From a virus: a DNA stretch of 46,268 nt. The position numbers were made by a program, and so were the translations under genes. Shown piece after piece: positions 1-6,933 of the stretch. The notes under the pieces are model-generated. The model made no database searches, was not told where the DNA came from, and was given only the letters and a program-made list of their open reading frames with translations. Location of the stretch: positions 1 to 46,268 of the IMG/VR virus record IMGVR_UViG_3300042469_000176; one strand, given 5' to 3'. Every line of letters begins with the position of its first letter. Positions within the stretch are counted from its first letter, which is position 1.

Positions 1-1
1 G

Positions 2-112
2 GTTGTGTCTTACGAAATTTTGGCAGATAACACTTACGATTTTGGGCAGTTTTCTAAACTTGTCCGGGATAGGTTTAGTATGAATGATAGTTTAAGGAGA
101 GAAAATGGTTAA
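2..112 (+). CDS. C-terminal part of small membrane protein that spans the window ends
   Basis: The frame is open from base 2 to a TAA at 110-112 and has no start codon of its own until an internal ATG. Joined to the right edge of the window (open frame 46177-46268, two leftover bases AA), base 1 completes an AAG codon and the frame continues. The joined product would be 67 aa: a hydrophobic N-terminal segment encoded at the right edge and this soluble, mixed-charge tail of 36 residues. Its stop overlaps the ATG of the next gene at 105. The function is unknown. The in-frame join is seen directly; circularity of the genome is the inference. Confidence 0.75.
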   Translation, partial: VVSYEILADNTYDFGQFSKLVRDRFSMNDSLRRENG

Positions 113-281
113 GGTTACTTTGGCCGATGTTGAACAAATGTCAGAGGGTCAGCGTATAATTTTTAAGGCAGGGGTGACGTTCGAACGTGAGCGTATCCTG
201 AAGTTGATTGAAAAGTCTTTCACATATAAAGATTTTGACTTGAAAGATTATCTGGTTAAAGAAATAAAGAAGGGTAAATAA
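105..281 (+). CDS. Small hypothetical protein (58 aa)
   Basis: An ATG start follows a good Shine-Dalgarno (AAGGAGA at 95-101) and overlaps the stop of the preceding frame, as expected inside a tightly packed early operon. The product is 58 aa, charged and probably helical, ending in a lysine-rich tail (EIKKGK). No family was recognised. It resembles the next gene product in length and in carrying a central FERERI-like segment (ERERIV in the next gene), so the two may be distant duplicates; this is a weak suggestion only. Confidence 0.65.
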   Translation: MVKVTLADVEQMSEGQRIIFKAGVTFERERILKLIEKSFTYKDFDLKDYLVKEIKKGK

Positions 282-283
282 CT

Positions 284-460
284 GTGGATCGTTTGCTGTA
301 TGAGAAGAACCTCATGGAGATTGTAAAGTTGCAGGAGCGTGAACGTATCGTGAACCTGTTGCAGAGTAATGATGCTTGGTGGTTGATTGATACTGAATCT
401 TCTATTGAGAAACAGAACACCGTAAATTCGTTGATTAACTTGATTAAGGGAGATGGATAA
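284..460 (+). CDS. Small hypothetical protein (58 aa), GTG start
   Basis: GTG start two bases after the preceding stop, with a weak purine stretch (AAGAAGGG) upstream. The frame ends in TAA at 458-460 and overlaps the ATG of the next gene (TAATG), which supports translational coupling. The 58-aa product is acidic and probably helical, with a WW pair near the middle and an ERERIV segment near residue 20. No domain was recognised and no function can be assigned. Confidence 0.6.
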   Translation: MDRLLYEKNLMEIVKLQERERIVNLLQSNDAWWLIDTESSIEKQNTVNSLINLIKGDG

Positions 461-762
461 TGACTGAAGATGAGATTAGAGACATGGAGACCATGTATCG
501 TGAGTTCGATGCTTTCGAGCGCATGTATAAGAGTAAGCCGGTAGACGGCGGTTCAGATCTTGAACTTAAGAACAAGTATTGGATTGAGTTGGGTGCTAGC
601 CGGGCTGAGGAGCGTATCCTTAACATGCTAGAACAGCGACGCAGTGATTTGAAGAGTGTTCTTGCTGGCACTCCAAGCGACAAACGTGACGGTGAATGGT
701 CTGCCATTTCTCATCAGGTTCGCGCCTTGGGTGACGCTATCGCTGTTCTTAAGGGGGAATAG
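460..762 (+). CDS. Hypothetical protein (100 aa)
   Basis: ATG start with AAGGGAG nine bases upstream, overlapping the previous stop by one base. The product is 100 aa, strongly charged and predicted helical, without cysteines or a membrane segment. The N-terminus is rich in Asp, Glu and Met; the C-terminal half contains RAEERILNMLEQRRSD, which looks like a coiled-coil or helix-bundle surface. Its place in a run of small early genes suggests a host-takeover or regulatory accessory role, but no family was recognised. Confidence 0.65.
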   Translation: MTEDEIRDMETMYREFDAFERMYKSKPVDGGSDLELKNKYWIELGASRAEERILNMLEQRRSDLKSVLAGTPSDKRDGEWSAISHQVRALGDAIAVLKGE

Positions 763-764
763 TG

Positions 765-1079
765 ATGAGTTACATTGCAGACATTTGGAGCGACACGCTC
801 GGTTCGGGTTGGGAATATTCGGAATGGTTCGTCGACATCGAGTATGATGGTGGCGATTGGGATAAGCCATCAAACGCTACGCTGATTCACTTCTCTGAAA
901 ATGATGAGTCTGTTATTGTGAAGACTGAGTTCACGCCGGAGATGCTTGTGGAAGCGCATGACAAACTTGTGCGTGAAAAATACACTCACTGCGGTGAGTG
1001 TGGCATGGACGACCCTGACTATTGCACGAGCGACGCAGTGTTGCAGTATATGGTTTATGGTGATCTAATTTATGGTTAA
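765..1079 (+). CDS. Hypothetical protein with Cys pair (104 aa)
   Basis: Two adjacent start codons exist, GTG at 762 and ATG at 765, behind the purine-rich AAGGGGGAA; the ATG is preferred. The product is 104 aa, rich in Asp, Glu and Trp in its first third. A CGEC motif near residue 75 and a Cys about eight residues later could form a partial metal site, but no complete zinc-binding set is present. The stop overlaps the region just before the DUF1599 gene. Function unknown. Confidence 0.65.
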   Translation: MSYIADIWSDTLGSGWEYSEWFVDIEYDGGDWDKPSNATLIHFSENDESVIVKTEFTPEMLVEAHDKLVREKYTHCGECGMDDPDYCTSDAVLQYMVYGDLIYG

Positions 1080-1089
1080 GGAGAATGTG

Positions 1090-1368
1090 GTGAGTTTTGA
1101 GAAAGATGTTGCAGAGAAGTTTAGCGAAGCTGAACTGCTACTGTTGAAGAAGCATCGTGATTATGGGCCTACAAACATTTCAGGTGCGCCGGGTGGTGCG
1201 TTGAACGGTTTGCGTGTTCGTATGCATGACAAGTTGGCACGTATCAATCATTTGATGGATAATGGTGCAACGCCAGAGAATGAAAGTCTACGTGATTCGT
1301 TTATCGATTTGGCAAACTATTCAATCATTGCGCTGATGGTTATTGATAAGCATTGGCCTGATAAGTAA
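1090..1368 (+). CDS. Nucleotide modification associated domain 1 (DUF1599/Nmad1) protein
   Basis: The sequence KHRDYGPTNI, then a GLRVRMHDKLARINHL segment and a LRDSFIDLANYSIIALM helix, is the hallmark of the small DUF1599 (Nmad1) family found in many actinophages and in gene clusters for hypermodified DNA bases. The biochemical activity of the family is not established. An ATG at 1072 is also in frame, but the only good Shine-Dalgarno (AAGGAG at 1078-1083) lies inside that longer version and is spaced for the GTG at 1090, so the shorter 92-aa form is chosen. No other base-modification enzyme was recognised nearby, so it may instead act on nucleotide pools. Confidence 0.8.
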   Translation: MSFEKDVAEKFSEAELLLLKKHRDYGPTNISGAPGGALNGLRVRMHDKLARINHLMDNGATPENESLRDSFIDLANYSIIALMVIDKHWPDK

Positions 1369-1538
1369 TGCCGGTGTATGATTTCAAATGTCCAGAGTGT
1401 GGACTGTTTGCGGAGATCGTTGCAAGCATTGATGAAACCCCGGCAGTTACCTGCCCGGACTGCGACTTGTTGATGAGTAAAGTTTTCTCTGCACCTGTTG
1501 TAACTTTTAAAGGAGAGGGTTGGGGTAAAGATGCCTGA
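1368..1538 (+). CDS. FmdB-type zinc ribbon protein (56 aa)
   Basis: ATG overlaps the TAA of the preceding gene. The 56-aa product begins MPVYDFKCPECG and has a second CPDC motif about 24 residues later, i.e. CxxC-x(n)-CxxC, which is the FmdB/CxxC_CxxC_SSSS family of small regulatory zinc ribbons common in actinobacteria and their phages. The C-terminus has the usual short hydrophobic strand followed by a Gly-rich end (FKGEGWGKDA). Its role, probably protein or nucleic acid binding, is not known. It overlaps the next gene by eight bases. Confidence 0.85.
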   Translation: MPVYDFKCPECGLFAEIVASIDETPAVTCPDCDLLMSKVFSAPVVTFKGEGWGKDA

Positions 1539-1812
1539 ATATGAGATGGTTAATTACGCTACGGGCGAAGTAGAAACTTTTGAAACAGGGCTTGACTTAT
1601 CTATCCTTAAAGCCTATAATGAATGGGTGGTGGGAAAAAAGTTATACCCACCAACTTTCTCACCTGAAGAGTTTGCTCGTGAGATGGAGGATCTTCAACT
1701 TCGTGAAAAAGTTAACGAGGTTGTTGAGTATTTGGAAACGTATGTTAAATCGCCTAGTGTGCCGGCGCAAATTGTTGAGCATGCTATTGAACTTTTGAGA
1801 GGAAAAGAATGA
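1531..1812 (+). CDS. Hypothetical protein (93 aa)
   Basis: ATG inside the end of the FmdB gene, with GGGGTAAAG directly upstream; a stronger AGGAGAGGG lies further away at about 1510-1518. The 93-aa product is acidic and mostly helical in its second half (FAREMEDLQLREKVNEVVEY). The first 20 residues resemble a beta hairpin (YEMVNYATGEVETFE). No known domain was recognised. Confidence 0.65.
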   Translation: MPEYEMVNYATGEVETFETGLDLSILKAYNEWVVGKKLYPPTFSPEEFAREMEDLQLREKVNEVVEYLETYVKSPSVPAQIVEHAIELLRGKE

Positions 1813-1934
1813 TGGAACTTTTGATATTGCTTGGAGTAATTGTTGTTGGAGGTTTTATTCTGATGGTTGGTTTGTCTATCGCCATGTCGGCGTTAAGCAA
1901 CCCTGACCATCTAGAATACATGGACGAGGAGTAA
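1812..1934 (+). CDS. Small single-pass membrane protein (40 aa)
   Basis: Two consecutive ATG codons (1809 and 1812) overlap the upstream stop; GAGAGGAAAAGA provides a Shine-Dalgarno. The product is 40-41 aa. Residues 2-26 are almost entirely hydrophobic (ELLILLGVIVVGGFILMVG and onward), followed by a short acidic cytoplasmic-type tail ending MDEE. It is most likely an inner-membrane peptide. Many phages carry such peptides among early genes, but no function can be deduced. Confidence 0.65.
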   Translation: MELLILLGVIVVGGFILMVGLSIAMSALSNPDHLEYMDEE

Positions 1935-1935
1935 C

Positions 1936-2253
1936 GTGTCTTCTTTTGTTCCAGCGTATTATGGGATTAAGCGTGAGGCCCGGGATGCTATGACCCGGCT
2001 GGTTGATGCTCAACGCAACGCTGTAGCGAGCGGTGAGTATTGGCCTTGTCTCAGCAACCCATACTTTTATCAGGACTATGACGCTTTAGGGTTTGATGGT
2101 CCACCTCGCAGTCTCACCGAGGATGAATGTGAGGCTTTATGTTATGGTTGCCCATTGTTGAAGCAGTGTTACGATTTTGCTGTAGCGAACGATGAGCAGC
2201 ATGGTATTTGGGGTGGTGTAGATTTTACACCTAAACTTGATACCCTTTTTTAG
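1936..2253 (+). CDS. WhiB-family Fe-S transcriptional regulator
   Basis: GTG start right after the preceding stop. The 105-aa product has the WhiB cysteine set: C38, then C69, C72 and C78 in C-x2-C-x5-C spacing, and the diagnostic G[IV]WGG turn at residues 90-94. An additional Cys sits at 65. WhiB-like proteins bind a 4Fe-4S cluster and act with the host primary sigma factor; they occur only in actinobacteria and their phages, so this is strong host evidence. The usual basic AT-hook-like tail is missing (it ends DFTPKLDTLF), so it may act by contacting sigma rather than DNA. In phages such genes can redirect host transcription. Confidence 0.93.
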   Translation: MSSFVPAYYGIKREARDAMTRLVDAQRNAVASGEYWPCLSNPYFYQDYDALGFDGPPRSLTEDECEALCYGCPLLKQCYDFAVANDEQHGIWGGVDFTPKLDTLF

Positions 2254-2262
2254 GAGAAAAAT

Positions 2263-2994
2263 ATGATTGATGATTCAAGGATTAAGGAACTTGCTTTAGG
2301 TTTGTTTAAGCAAGAGTCTGATCGTGACCGGCAGAAAAAGGTTGGTGCTTCAGACTTTAGCGACCCTTGTGAGTATCATCTTGCTAAGAAACTTTTGGGT
2401 GAACCTGCTGGTGAGTTCAAGTATTGGCTTGGTGCTAAGATTGGCACAGCAACTCACGAGTTTCTGGAGAAGCGTATCGAGTCTGCTGATCTTGAACAGT
2501 TCCCGGAATGGAAGTCTGCTATTGTTGAGCAGTCGATTGTGCTAGGTGAGCTGGAAAACTATGGTGTGATTAAGTCTAAGCCGGACCTTGTGTTGGTTGA
2601 TGGTAAGCATCTTGTTGACTGGAAAACTAGCAAGCGTGACAAGTCTCGCCATTTGCAAGAGGTTGTTTACGGTTTGGGCAAAACCACTAAGGTGTATGCT
2701 GAGGCTGAATACAGTTTAAAGAAGTATTACGCACAGGCACAGATTTACGCTTGGGGCCTGAACAGGTCTGGTGTCGAGATCGATGCATGTTCGCTTGTGT
2801 TCATCAATCGTGATGGCACGTATGACCCTGACGTGTGGACTTACACGTTCCCTTATAGTGAAGAGTTCGCTCAAGCCATGTGGGATCGTCTAGTGTCTAT
2901 CTGGTCTAGGTTGCAAGCCGGTGAAACGGCTGACGCTTTCGCTAAAGAGCCGGAGTGTTTCAACTGTAAAGTGTTCGAGGAGAACAATGCATAG
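2263..2994 (+). CDS. Cas4-like PD-(D/E)XK nuclease
   Basis: The 243-aa protein has the RecB/Cas4 nuclease layout: GTATHEF at 61-67 (His65, Glu66), KPDLVLVDG with Asp108, LVDWKTSK with Asp119 and Lys121, and a QxxxY motif at 158-162. Cysteines at 36, 232 and 235 sit where Cas4/AddB proteins ligand a 4Fe-4S cluster; a fourth Cys in the usual C-terminal spacing is missing, though Cys176 exists, so the cluster may be altered. It would act as an exonuclease creating single-stranded ends for the recombinase encoded just downstream. The start follows AGGAGAAAA. No CRISPR array or other cas genes are present; the role is recombination. Confidence 0.88.
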   Translation: MIDDSRIKELALGLFKQESDRDRQKKVGASDFSDPCEYHLAKKLLGEPAGEFKYWLGAKIGTATHEFLEKRIESADLEQFPEWKSAIVEQSIVLGELENYGVIKSKPDLVLVDGKHLVDWKTSKRDKSRHLQEVVYGLGKTTKVYAEAEYSLKKYYAQAQIYAWGLNRSGVEIDACSLVFINRDGTYDPDVWTYTFPYSEEFAQAMWDRLVSIWSRLQAGETADAFAKEPECFNCKVFEENNA

Positions 2995-3214
2995 AGATGT
3001 TAAGATGTTTAAGATAGCAATGATTGTTGCTACAACATTTAGGTTGCTGATTGCTGGAACGTTTTTCTTATTCGGTTTGGATTTGCAAACCGACTGGATT
3101 AAGTTTCTAGCATTTACCCTATCGGCTTTGTGGTTTGCGCATGCAGGCTACCGGGCTTCACAAACTTTTACGTTCTTGGCGGACATCCGCCGCGACACGC
3201 TAAAAGACCTGTAA
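2987..3214 (+). CDS. Two-helix membrane protein (75 aa)
   Basis: The ATG at 2987 follows GAGGAGAAC inside the end of the nuclease gene. The 75-aa product has two hydrophobic stretches, about residues 9-29 and 38-56, separated by a short loop with charged residues, and a basic/acidic C-terminus. It has no recognised family. Its stop codon is embedded in an inverted repeat (3211-3229) that precedes the recombinase gene. Confidence 0.65.
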   Translation: MHRDVKMFKIAMIVATTFRLLIAGTFFLFGLDLQTDWIKFLAFTLSALWFAHAGYRASQTFTFLADIRRDTLKDL

Positions 3215-3229
3215 CATTGAATATGTTAC
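3211..3229. promoter_or_regulatory. Inverted repeat with ATTGAATATGT site upstream of the recombinase gene
   Basis: GTAACAT-TGAAT-ATGTTAC is a perfect 7-bp inverted repeat around a 5-bp centre. It contains ATTGAATATGT (3216-3226), which recurs twice at 42932 and 42952 and nearly at 42771. A second palindromic stretch, GGATATCC (3233-3240), follows. The gap 3215-3259 is the only real intergenic space in this part of the early operon, so an operator or an internal promoter is likely; no textbook -35/-10 pair is evident. Confidence 0.5.
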
Positions 3230-3259
3230 AATGGATATCCAATATCAAGGAGAGATAAA

Positions 3260-3985
3260 GTGAGCGATTTCGCAAACTTGCCCTGGCTCAAACACGTGAC
3301 CAAGGCTTCACAACACCAAACACCTAAAACCATTCTTCTCTACGGAGACCCAAAGCGTGGTAAGTCATGGCTAGCAGCCTCAGCGTCAGAAGTTAAAGAA
3401 CTGTCGCCGGTGCTAGTAATCGACACCGAGGGCGGTTCATCCGCTATCGCACGAGACTGGAAAGACGTTGACGTTATGAGCGTTAATAGTCACGAACAGT
3501 TGGATGCCATTCTGGGTGACTTGGTTTCTAAGGAACACAAATACAAGACGGTTATTGTCGACACGCTAGGTGTCGCTATGGATCGTGCAGAAAAATTCTT
3601 TGGCGAAAAGCCAGAGAACCGCAACAACAAGTTCGGTAAATGGGGCGACTTGAAAGAGTGGGTAACTAGCATTACTCGCAAACTACATGCAGCACCGTTC
3701 CTTTCAATTCTTGTAGCACACGCTAAAGATGAAAAGGACGACCAGACTGGCGCAGTGAAAACTGTTCCAATGTTGCCCGGCTCGGCATCAAACACGTTGC
3801 CAGCCATCCCCGACATTATCGGTTACATGACAGCCGAGAGCGACACTGATGGAAACATCAACCGAGTTCTCTACCTGCAGTCTTCGGACCGCCTAGTAAC
3901 AGGTAATCGTTTCGGTCTGCCACCTAAAATGGTTGACCCAAGCATCAAAAAAATAATCAACGCTATTTCTAATGGAGGAAACTAA
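3260..3985 (+). CDS. Sak4-like RecA-fold ATPase (AAA_24), recombinase
   Basis: GTG start with AAGGAGA at the right distance. The 241-aa protein has a Walker A variant GDPKRGKS near residue 30, a Walker B-type strand VIVDTLG near residue 98, and a conserved AHAKDEKDD segment after a long helix. This is the AAA_24/Sak4 group of shortened RecA-like proteins used by phages for single-strand annealing or strand exchange. It lies between a Cas4-like nuclease and a ssDNA-binding protein gene, the usual phage recombination trio. It is separated from the upstream genes by a putative operator. Confidence 0.85.
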   Translation: MSDFANLPWLKHVTKASQHQTPKTILLYGDPKRGKSWLAASASEVKELSPVLVIDTEGGSSAIARDWKDVDVMSVNSHEQLDAILGDLVSKEHKYKTVIVDTLGVAMDRAEKFFGEKPENRNNKFGKWGDLKEWVTSITRKLHAAPFLSILVAHAKDEKDDQTGAVKTVPMLPGSASNTLPAIPDIIGYMTAESDTDGNINRVLYLQSSDRLVTGNRFGLPPKMVDPSIKKIINAISNGGN

Positions 3986-3987
3986 TC

Positions 3988-4455
3988 GTGAGTAGCATCA
4001 ATTTCGGCGCAGACGCATTCGGCAGTTCAGACTACGCACCACTACCAGAGGGCACTTACAACGCTAACGTGTTCGAGGTAGAGATCGTGCAGGTCAAGAA
4101 CGGTGAGAACGCAGGCAAGGACCAGTTCAAGGTTCAGTTCAAGGTTGCAGAGGGCGAGTTCTCGAACCGTCGCCTGTTCACCTACATCCCACTCTATCCG
4201 GGCAAGGCTTCATGGAAGACTGTAGGATTCTTTAAGGCACTAGGTTACGAACCTAAGCCGGGAGAACCTTTCACTATTCCAACGCCTAACGAGTTGGCTG
4301 GTAAGAGCCTAGGCATCAAGGTCAAGGTTGTGCCAAGCCAGGATGGTGGACAAGAGAACAACATCAACGGTTTCACCGCCACCTCAAATGTGGAGTCGCT
4401 TCTGTCGGCTGTCACTGCAAAGGCTCCAGCGTCGTCTGACGATCTCTGGGCCTAA
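3988..4455 (+). CDS. ssDNA-binding protein, DUF669-type
   Basis: GTG start two bases after the recombinase stop, behind GGAGGAAAC. The 155-aa product shows the pattern of phage DUF669 proteins: a YAPLPEGTY start, strands with KVQFKVAEG and NRRLFTYIPL, then a GFFKALGY helix. The C-terminus is Ala/Ser-rich and ends in acidic DDLWA, reminiscent of SSB tails that recruit partners. Its likely job is coating ssDNA for the Sak4 protein and the primase-helicase. A divergent relative is encoded on the other strand at 36935-37354. Confidence 0.75.
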   Translation: MSSINFGADAFGSSDYAPLPEGTYNANVFEVEIVQVKNGENAGKDQFKVQFKVAEGEFSNRRLFTYIPLYPGKASWKTVGFFKALGYEPKPGEPFTIPTPNELAGKSLGIKVKVVPSQDGGQENNINGFTATSNVESLLSAVTAKAPASSDDLWA

Positions 4456-4467
4456 ATCGGGCAGTCC

Positions 4468-4492
4468 TGAGTCATGACTTAAAACTGGCTCA
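4468..4492 (+). other. Stem-loop after the SSB gene
   Basis: TGAGTCA (4468-4474) pairs with TGGCTCA (4486-4492), seven pairs including one G-T, around an 11-base loop. There is no T-run after it, so it is not a standard intrinsic terminator. It lies between the SSB stop and the tRNA region and may be a processing site for the tRNA transcript. Confidence 0.3.
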
Positions 4493-4495
4493 CAC

Positions 4496-4562
4496 GCCCC
4501 AAATGGTTGACATATTTTATCTCCTTTCATGTGTTAGCGGAGTTCGATTCTTCGCTGGGGCA
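4496..4562 (+). tRNA. tRNA-like element, probably degenerate
   Basis: The 3' half looks like a tRNA: a T-arm CGGAG-TTCGATT-CTTCG and an acceptor CTGGGGC that pairs with GCCCCAA at 4496-4502 (six of seven pairs). The element is only 67 nt and the 35 nt between acceptor and T-arm do not fold into a normal D-arm plus a 5-bp anticodon stem; no anticodon can be assigned. It directly precedes two intact tRNA genes, so it is best read as a decayed third tRNA, or an unusual truncated one. Confidence 0.3.
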
Positions 4563-4566
4563 CAAC

Positions 4567-4639
4567 GCCTCAATAACTCAGTTGGTAGAGTGCCATACTT
4601 GTAATATGGATGTCGCGAGTTCGATTCTTGCTTGAGGCT
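4567..4639 (+). tRNA. tRNA-Thr (anticodon TGT)
   Basis: A full cloverleaf can be drawn: acceptor GCCTCAA/TTGAGGC with discriminator T, D-arm with CTCA-GTTGGTA-GAGT, anticodon stem CCATA/TATGG with loop CTTGTAA (anticodon TGT), and T-arm GCGAG-TTCGATT-CTTGC. The 3' CCA is not encoded. It is four bases upstream of the tRNA-Asn gene. Confidence 0.92.
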
Positions 4640-4643
4640 CAAT

Positions 4644-4715
4644 TGCCCCTTAGCTCAATGGCAGAGCAGAGAGCTGTTAACTCTAAGGTTGTTGGTTCGA
4701 ATCCAGCAGGGGCAG
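4644..4715 (+). tRNA. tRNA-Asn (anticodon GTT)
   Basis: Acceptor TGCCCCT pairs with AGGGGCA; the D-arm is GCTC-AATGGCA-GAGC; the anticodon loop CTGTTAA (anticodon GTT) is on a GAGAG/CTCTA stem with one mismatch at its base; the T-arm is GTTGG-TTCGAAT-CCAGC. CCA is not encoded. The gene ends 22 bases before the primase-helicase start. Confidence 0.9.
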
Positions 4716-4737
4716 CATAAGGAGAAAAGGAAAATAA

Positions 4738-6933
4738 ATGGAGATCAAAGACTTCCTAGATACAGTTCTAGGACAGGGCGCAGGATACGCAACTATCGTA
4801 ACTAAAGACGGTCGTGGCGTTCCAACTGTGCAAAAGTTTTTCAGCTACCCAGATGAGGTAGATGAAATGACCGACTATGCGCAGAAGCACCAAAACGAAG
4901 ACGTATACTTTTCGCCAATCCTGTATTACGAAGAGCGTCGCATTCGTGAGAACGCTAAAAGCGTTTCAACCGTTTACGCAGACGCTGACACTTGCAACCC
5001 GGCCAACTTTAGAGTCGCACCATCAATCGTGGTCGAAACATCTAAAGAACGCTGGCATGCCTATTGGCTGCTCGATGGAGAGCAAGAGCCACACCGGGTT
5101 GCCATTCTTGCCAAGCGTATCGCATACGCACACCGAGATCAAGGCTGTGACGTGTCGGGATGGAATCCAACAAAATTGTTGCGCATTCCCGGCACATCAA
5201 ACCTTAAGTATGGTGTAGCCCAGCCGGTCATTGGCGAAACTACAGGCCAAATCTACAGCATTGAAGAGCTGGAAGCCCTGTATGCCGATGTAGAGATTGA
5301 CAAGGTGCTTGATCTTGCGAGCGCACCAATGCCAGAGAACACTCCAGAAATTATTAAAGTGTTGGCTAAGGTGTCAAGCAATCGAGAAGTGCTGTCACTT
5401 TACATTGACGACCCAATGCCGGGTGCTGACCTGTCAAAAATGTTGTGGAAGTTAGAGCTAGAACTTTTCCGTCAGGGTCTCACCGCTGAGGAAGTGTTCG
5501 TTATTGCTAAGAACGCTAAATGCAACAAGTATCATTCACCTAACCGCCCAAAGCGTTCCGACGCTGACGGTGATCTGTGGCGTGAAGTGCAACGTGCTGC
5601 ACAAAGTTTTGCGCAACCAACAATGGTTATCGAACCACTTGAGGAAGACCCTCAAGATGTTGAAAAGTCTATCGACTTCTTGACATTTGAAGAGCGCAAA
5701 ATGTTGGCAGAGCAACGCACTTTTATTGATGACTATGTTACTTGGGCTTCACGCAAAACTGATGGCGCAGTGCAATATCAGGAAGCATCAGCGTTTACCA
5801 TCCTGTCGGCAGCATACTCAGACATTGGGTGTGCTGTGCCAAAGTATGGTCGCATGGGTTTGAACCTTTGGTTTATGCTATTAGGCGAAACGACTAGAAG
5901 CCGAAAGTCAACTAGTCGAAGCCTAATGTTGAAAGTGTTAACTGCTTACGAAAAGTTTGCAGGATACCAGATCGACATCGGTTCAAACGCTACAGGAGAA
6001 GCATTAGTCAAGCACCTATCGGGTCGTGACAAAATGACTTCACTTTTCCATCGTGACGAAGTGCAGGGTCTGTTCAAAGAGTTTGTAACTAAAACTTACA
6101 TGGCTGCTGCAGCTGACCAATACACTGAACTTTATGATGGTCGTGTTCCTGTGATGCTACGCTCTACAGGTGCTGCAAGCGGTGTTAAGGCTTTGCAAAC
6201 TGAACGTGCAGAAACAAACTTCATCATGTATTTGATGGGTATCACGTCGAAAGTTGCAGAGACTCTAACAATTGATTACTTCCGTTCCGGATTCTTGGCA
6301 CGTTTCATTTACGTTGTCGCTGATGCGCCGGGTCGCACTAAAGAAAGTGAAGACCTGCAACAGGCCGACGAAAATGAGGTTCGTGTTCGTGATGAAGAGA
6401 TGGAAGCATTAGTGCAATCTTTGCATGCTTCAGCGTTGCATTGGCAGAAACAGGGTGGAACTTTCCCTAAGCCAATGTTTATGACTGACGAAGCGTTGGC
6501 ACGTTTCAATAAATTCAAATGGGAGATGGGCGATTACACTACTGGCCATCACAACGAAGAATCTATTGAACCGTCACGTCAACGTCTCGCTCTATCTATC
6601 TGGAAATGTGCAGTGCTACTTTCAATGCATGACCGTTCAGAAAAGGTAGAAGAGAAACACATCCTGATCGCTATCAAGTATGGTGAACAATGGTTCGCTA
6701 ACCTTGTGCGTATGGCTGGTGCTATCTCCGCATCTGAGTGGCAGCGTGAAGTTGACAACCTTGAAACAGTTATCTTGGCTAAGGGTGGTCGCATGCGTTA
6801 CGAAGAAGCATACAAGAAGTTCGGTAACAAGCGTAAGCGTGAGTTTGACGAAATGGTGCAAGCCTTGCAATCGCAGGCCAGACTTCATAGTGTTGTTGAG
6901 GGAAGTAAAGTATTTTTGGAGCTAATAGGATGA
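4738..6933 (+). CDS. DNA primase-helicase (RepB/PrimPol-like N-terminus, P-loop helicase C-terminus)
   Basis: 731 aa. The N-terminal third resembles RepB-type archaeo-eukaryotic primases: YADAD at 80-84 gives the DxD metal-binding pair, followed by SIVVETSKERWHAYW with a conserved His, and GWNPTKLLRIPGTSN. The C-terminal part has a Walker A-like GETTRSRKS at about 383-391 and DUF3987-like helicase features. It would prime and unwind at the phage origin; since no DNA polymerase was found, it presumably loads the host replisome. The start ATG follows AAGGAGAAAAGG after the tRNA genes. It overlaps the next gene by four bases. Confidence 0.85.
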   Translation: MEIKDFLDTVLGQGAGYATIVTKDGRGVPTVQKFFSYPDEVDEMTDYAQKHQNEDVYFSPILYYEERRIRENAKSVSTVYADADTCNPANFRVAPSIVVETSKERWHAYWLLDGEQEPHRVAILAKRIAYAHRDQGCDVSGWNPTKLLRIPGTSNLKYGVAQPVIGETTGQIYSIEELEALYADVEIDKVLDLASAPMPENTPEIIKVLAKVSSNREVLSLYIDDPMPGADLSKMLWKLELELFRQGLTAEEVFVIAKNAKCNKYHSPNRPKRSDADGDLWREVQRAAQSFAQPTMVIEPLEEDPQDVEKSIDFLTFEERKMLAEQRTFIDDYVTWASRKTDGAVQYQEASAFTILSAAYSDIGCAVPKYGRMGLNLWFMLLGETTRSRKSTSRSLMLKVLTAYEKFAGYQIDIGSNATGEALVKHLSGRDKMTSLFHRDEVQGLFKEFVTKTYMAAAADQYTELYDGRVPVMLRSTGAASGVKALQTERAETNFIMYLMGITSKVAETLTIDYFRSGFLARFIYVVADAPGRTKESEDLQQADENEVRVRDEEMEALVQSLHASALHWQKQGGTFPKPMFMTDEALARFNKFKWEMGDYTTGHHNEESIEPSRQRLALSIWKCAVLLSMHDRSEKVEEKHILIAIKYGEQWFANLVRMAGAISASEWQREVDNLETVILAKGGRMRYEEAYKKFGNKRKREFDEMVQALQSQARLHSVVEGSKVFLELIG

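Noticed and set aside
2263-2994. Possibility of a CRISPR-associated Cas4
   Set aside because: No other cas gene or array exists in the window, and the neighbours are phage recombination genes.
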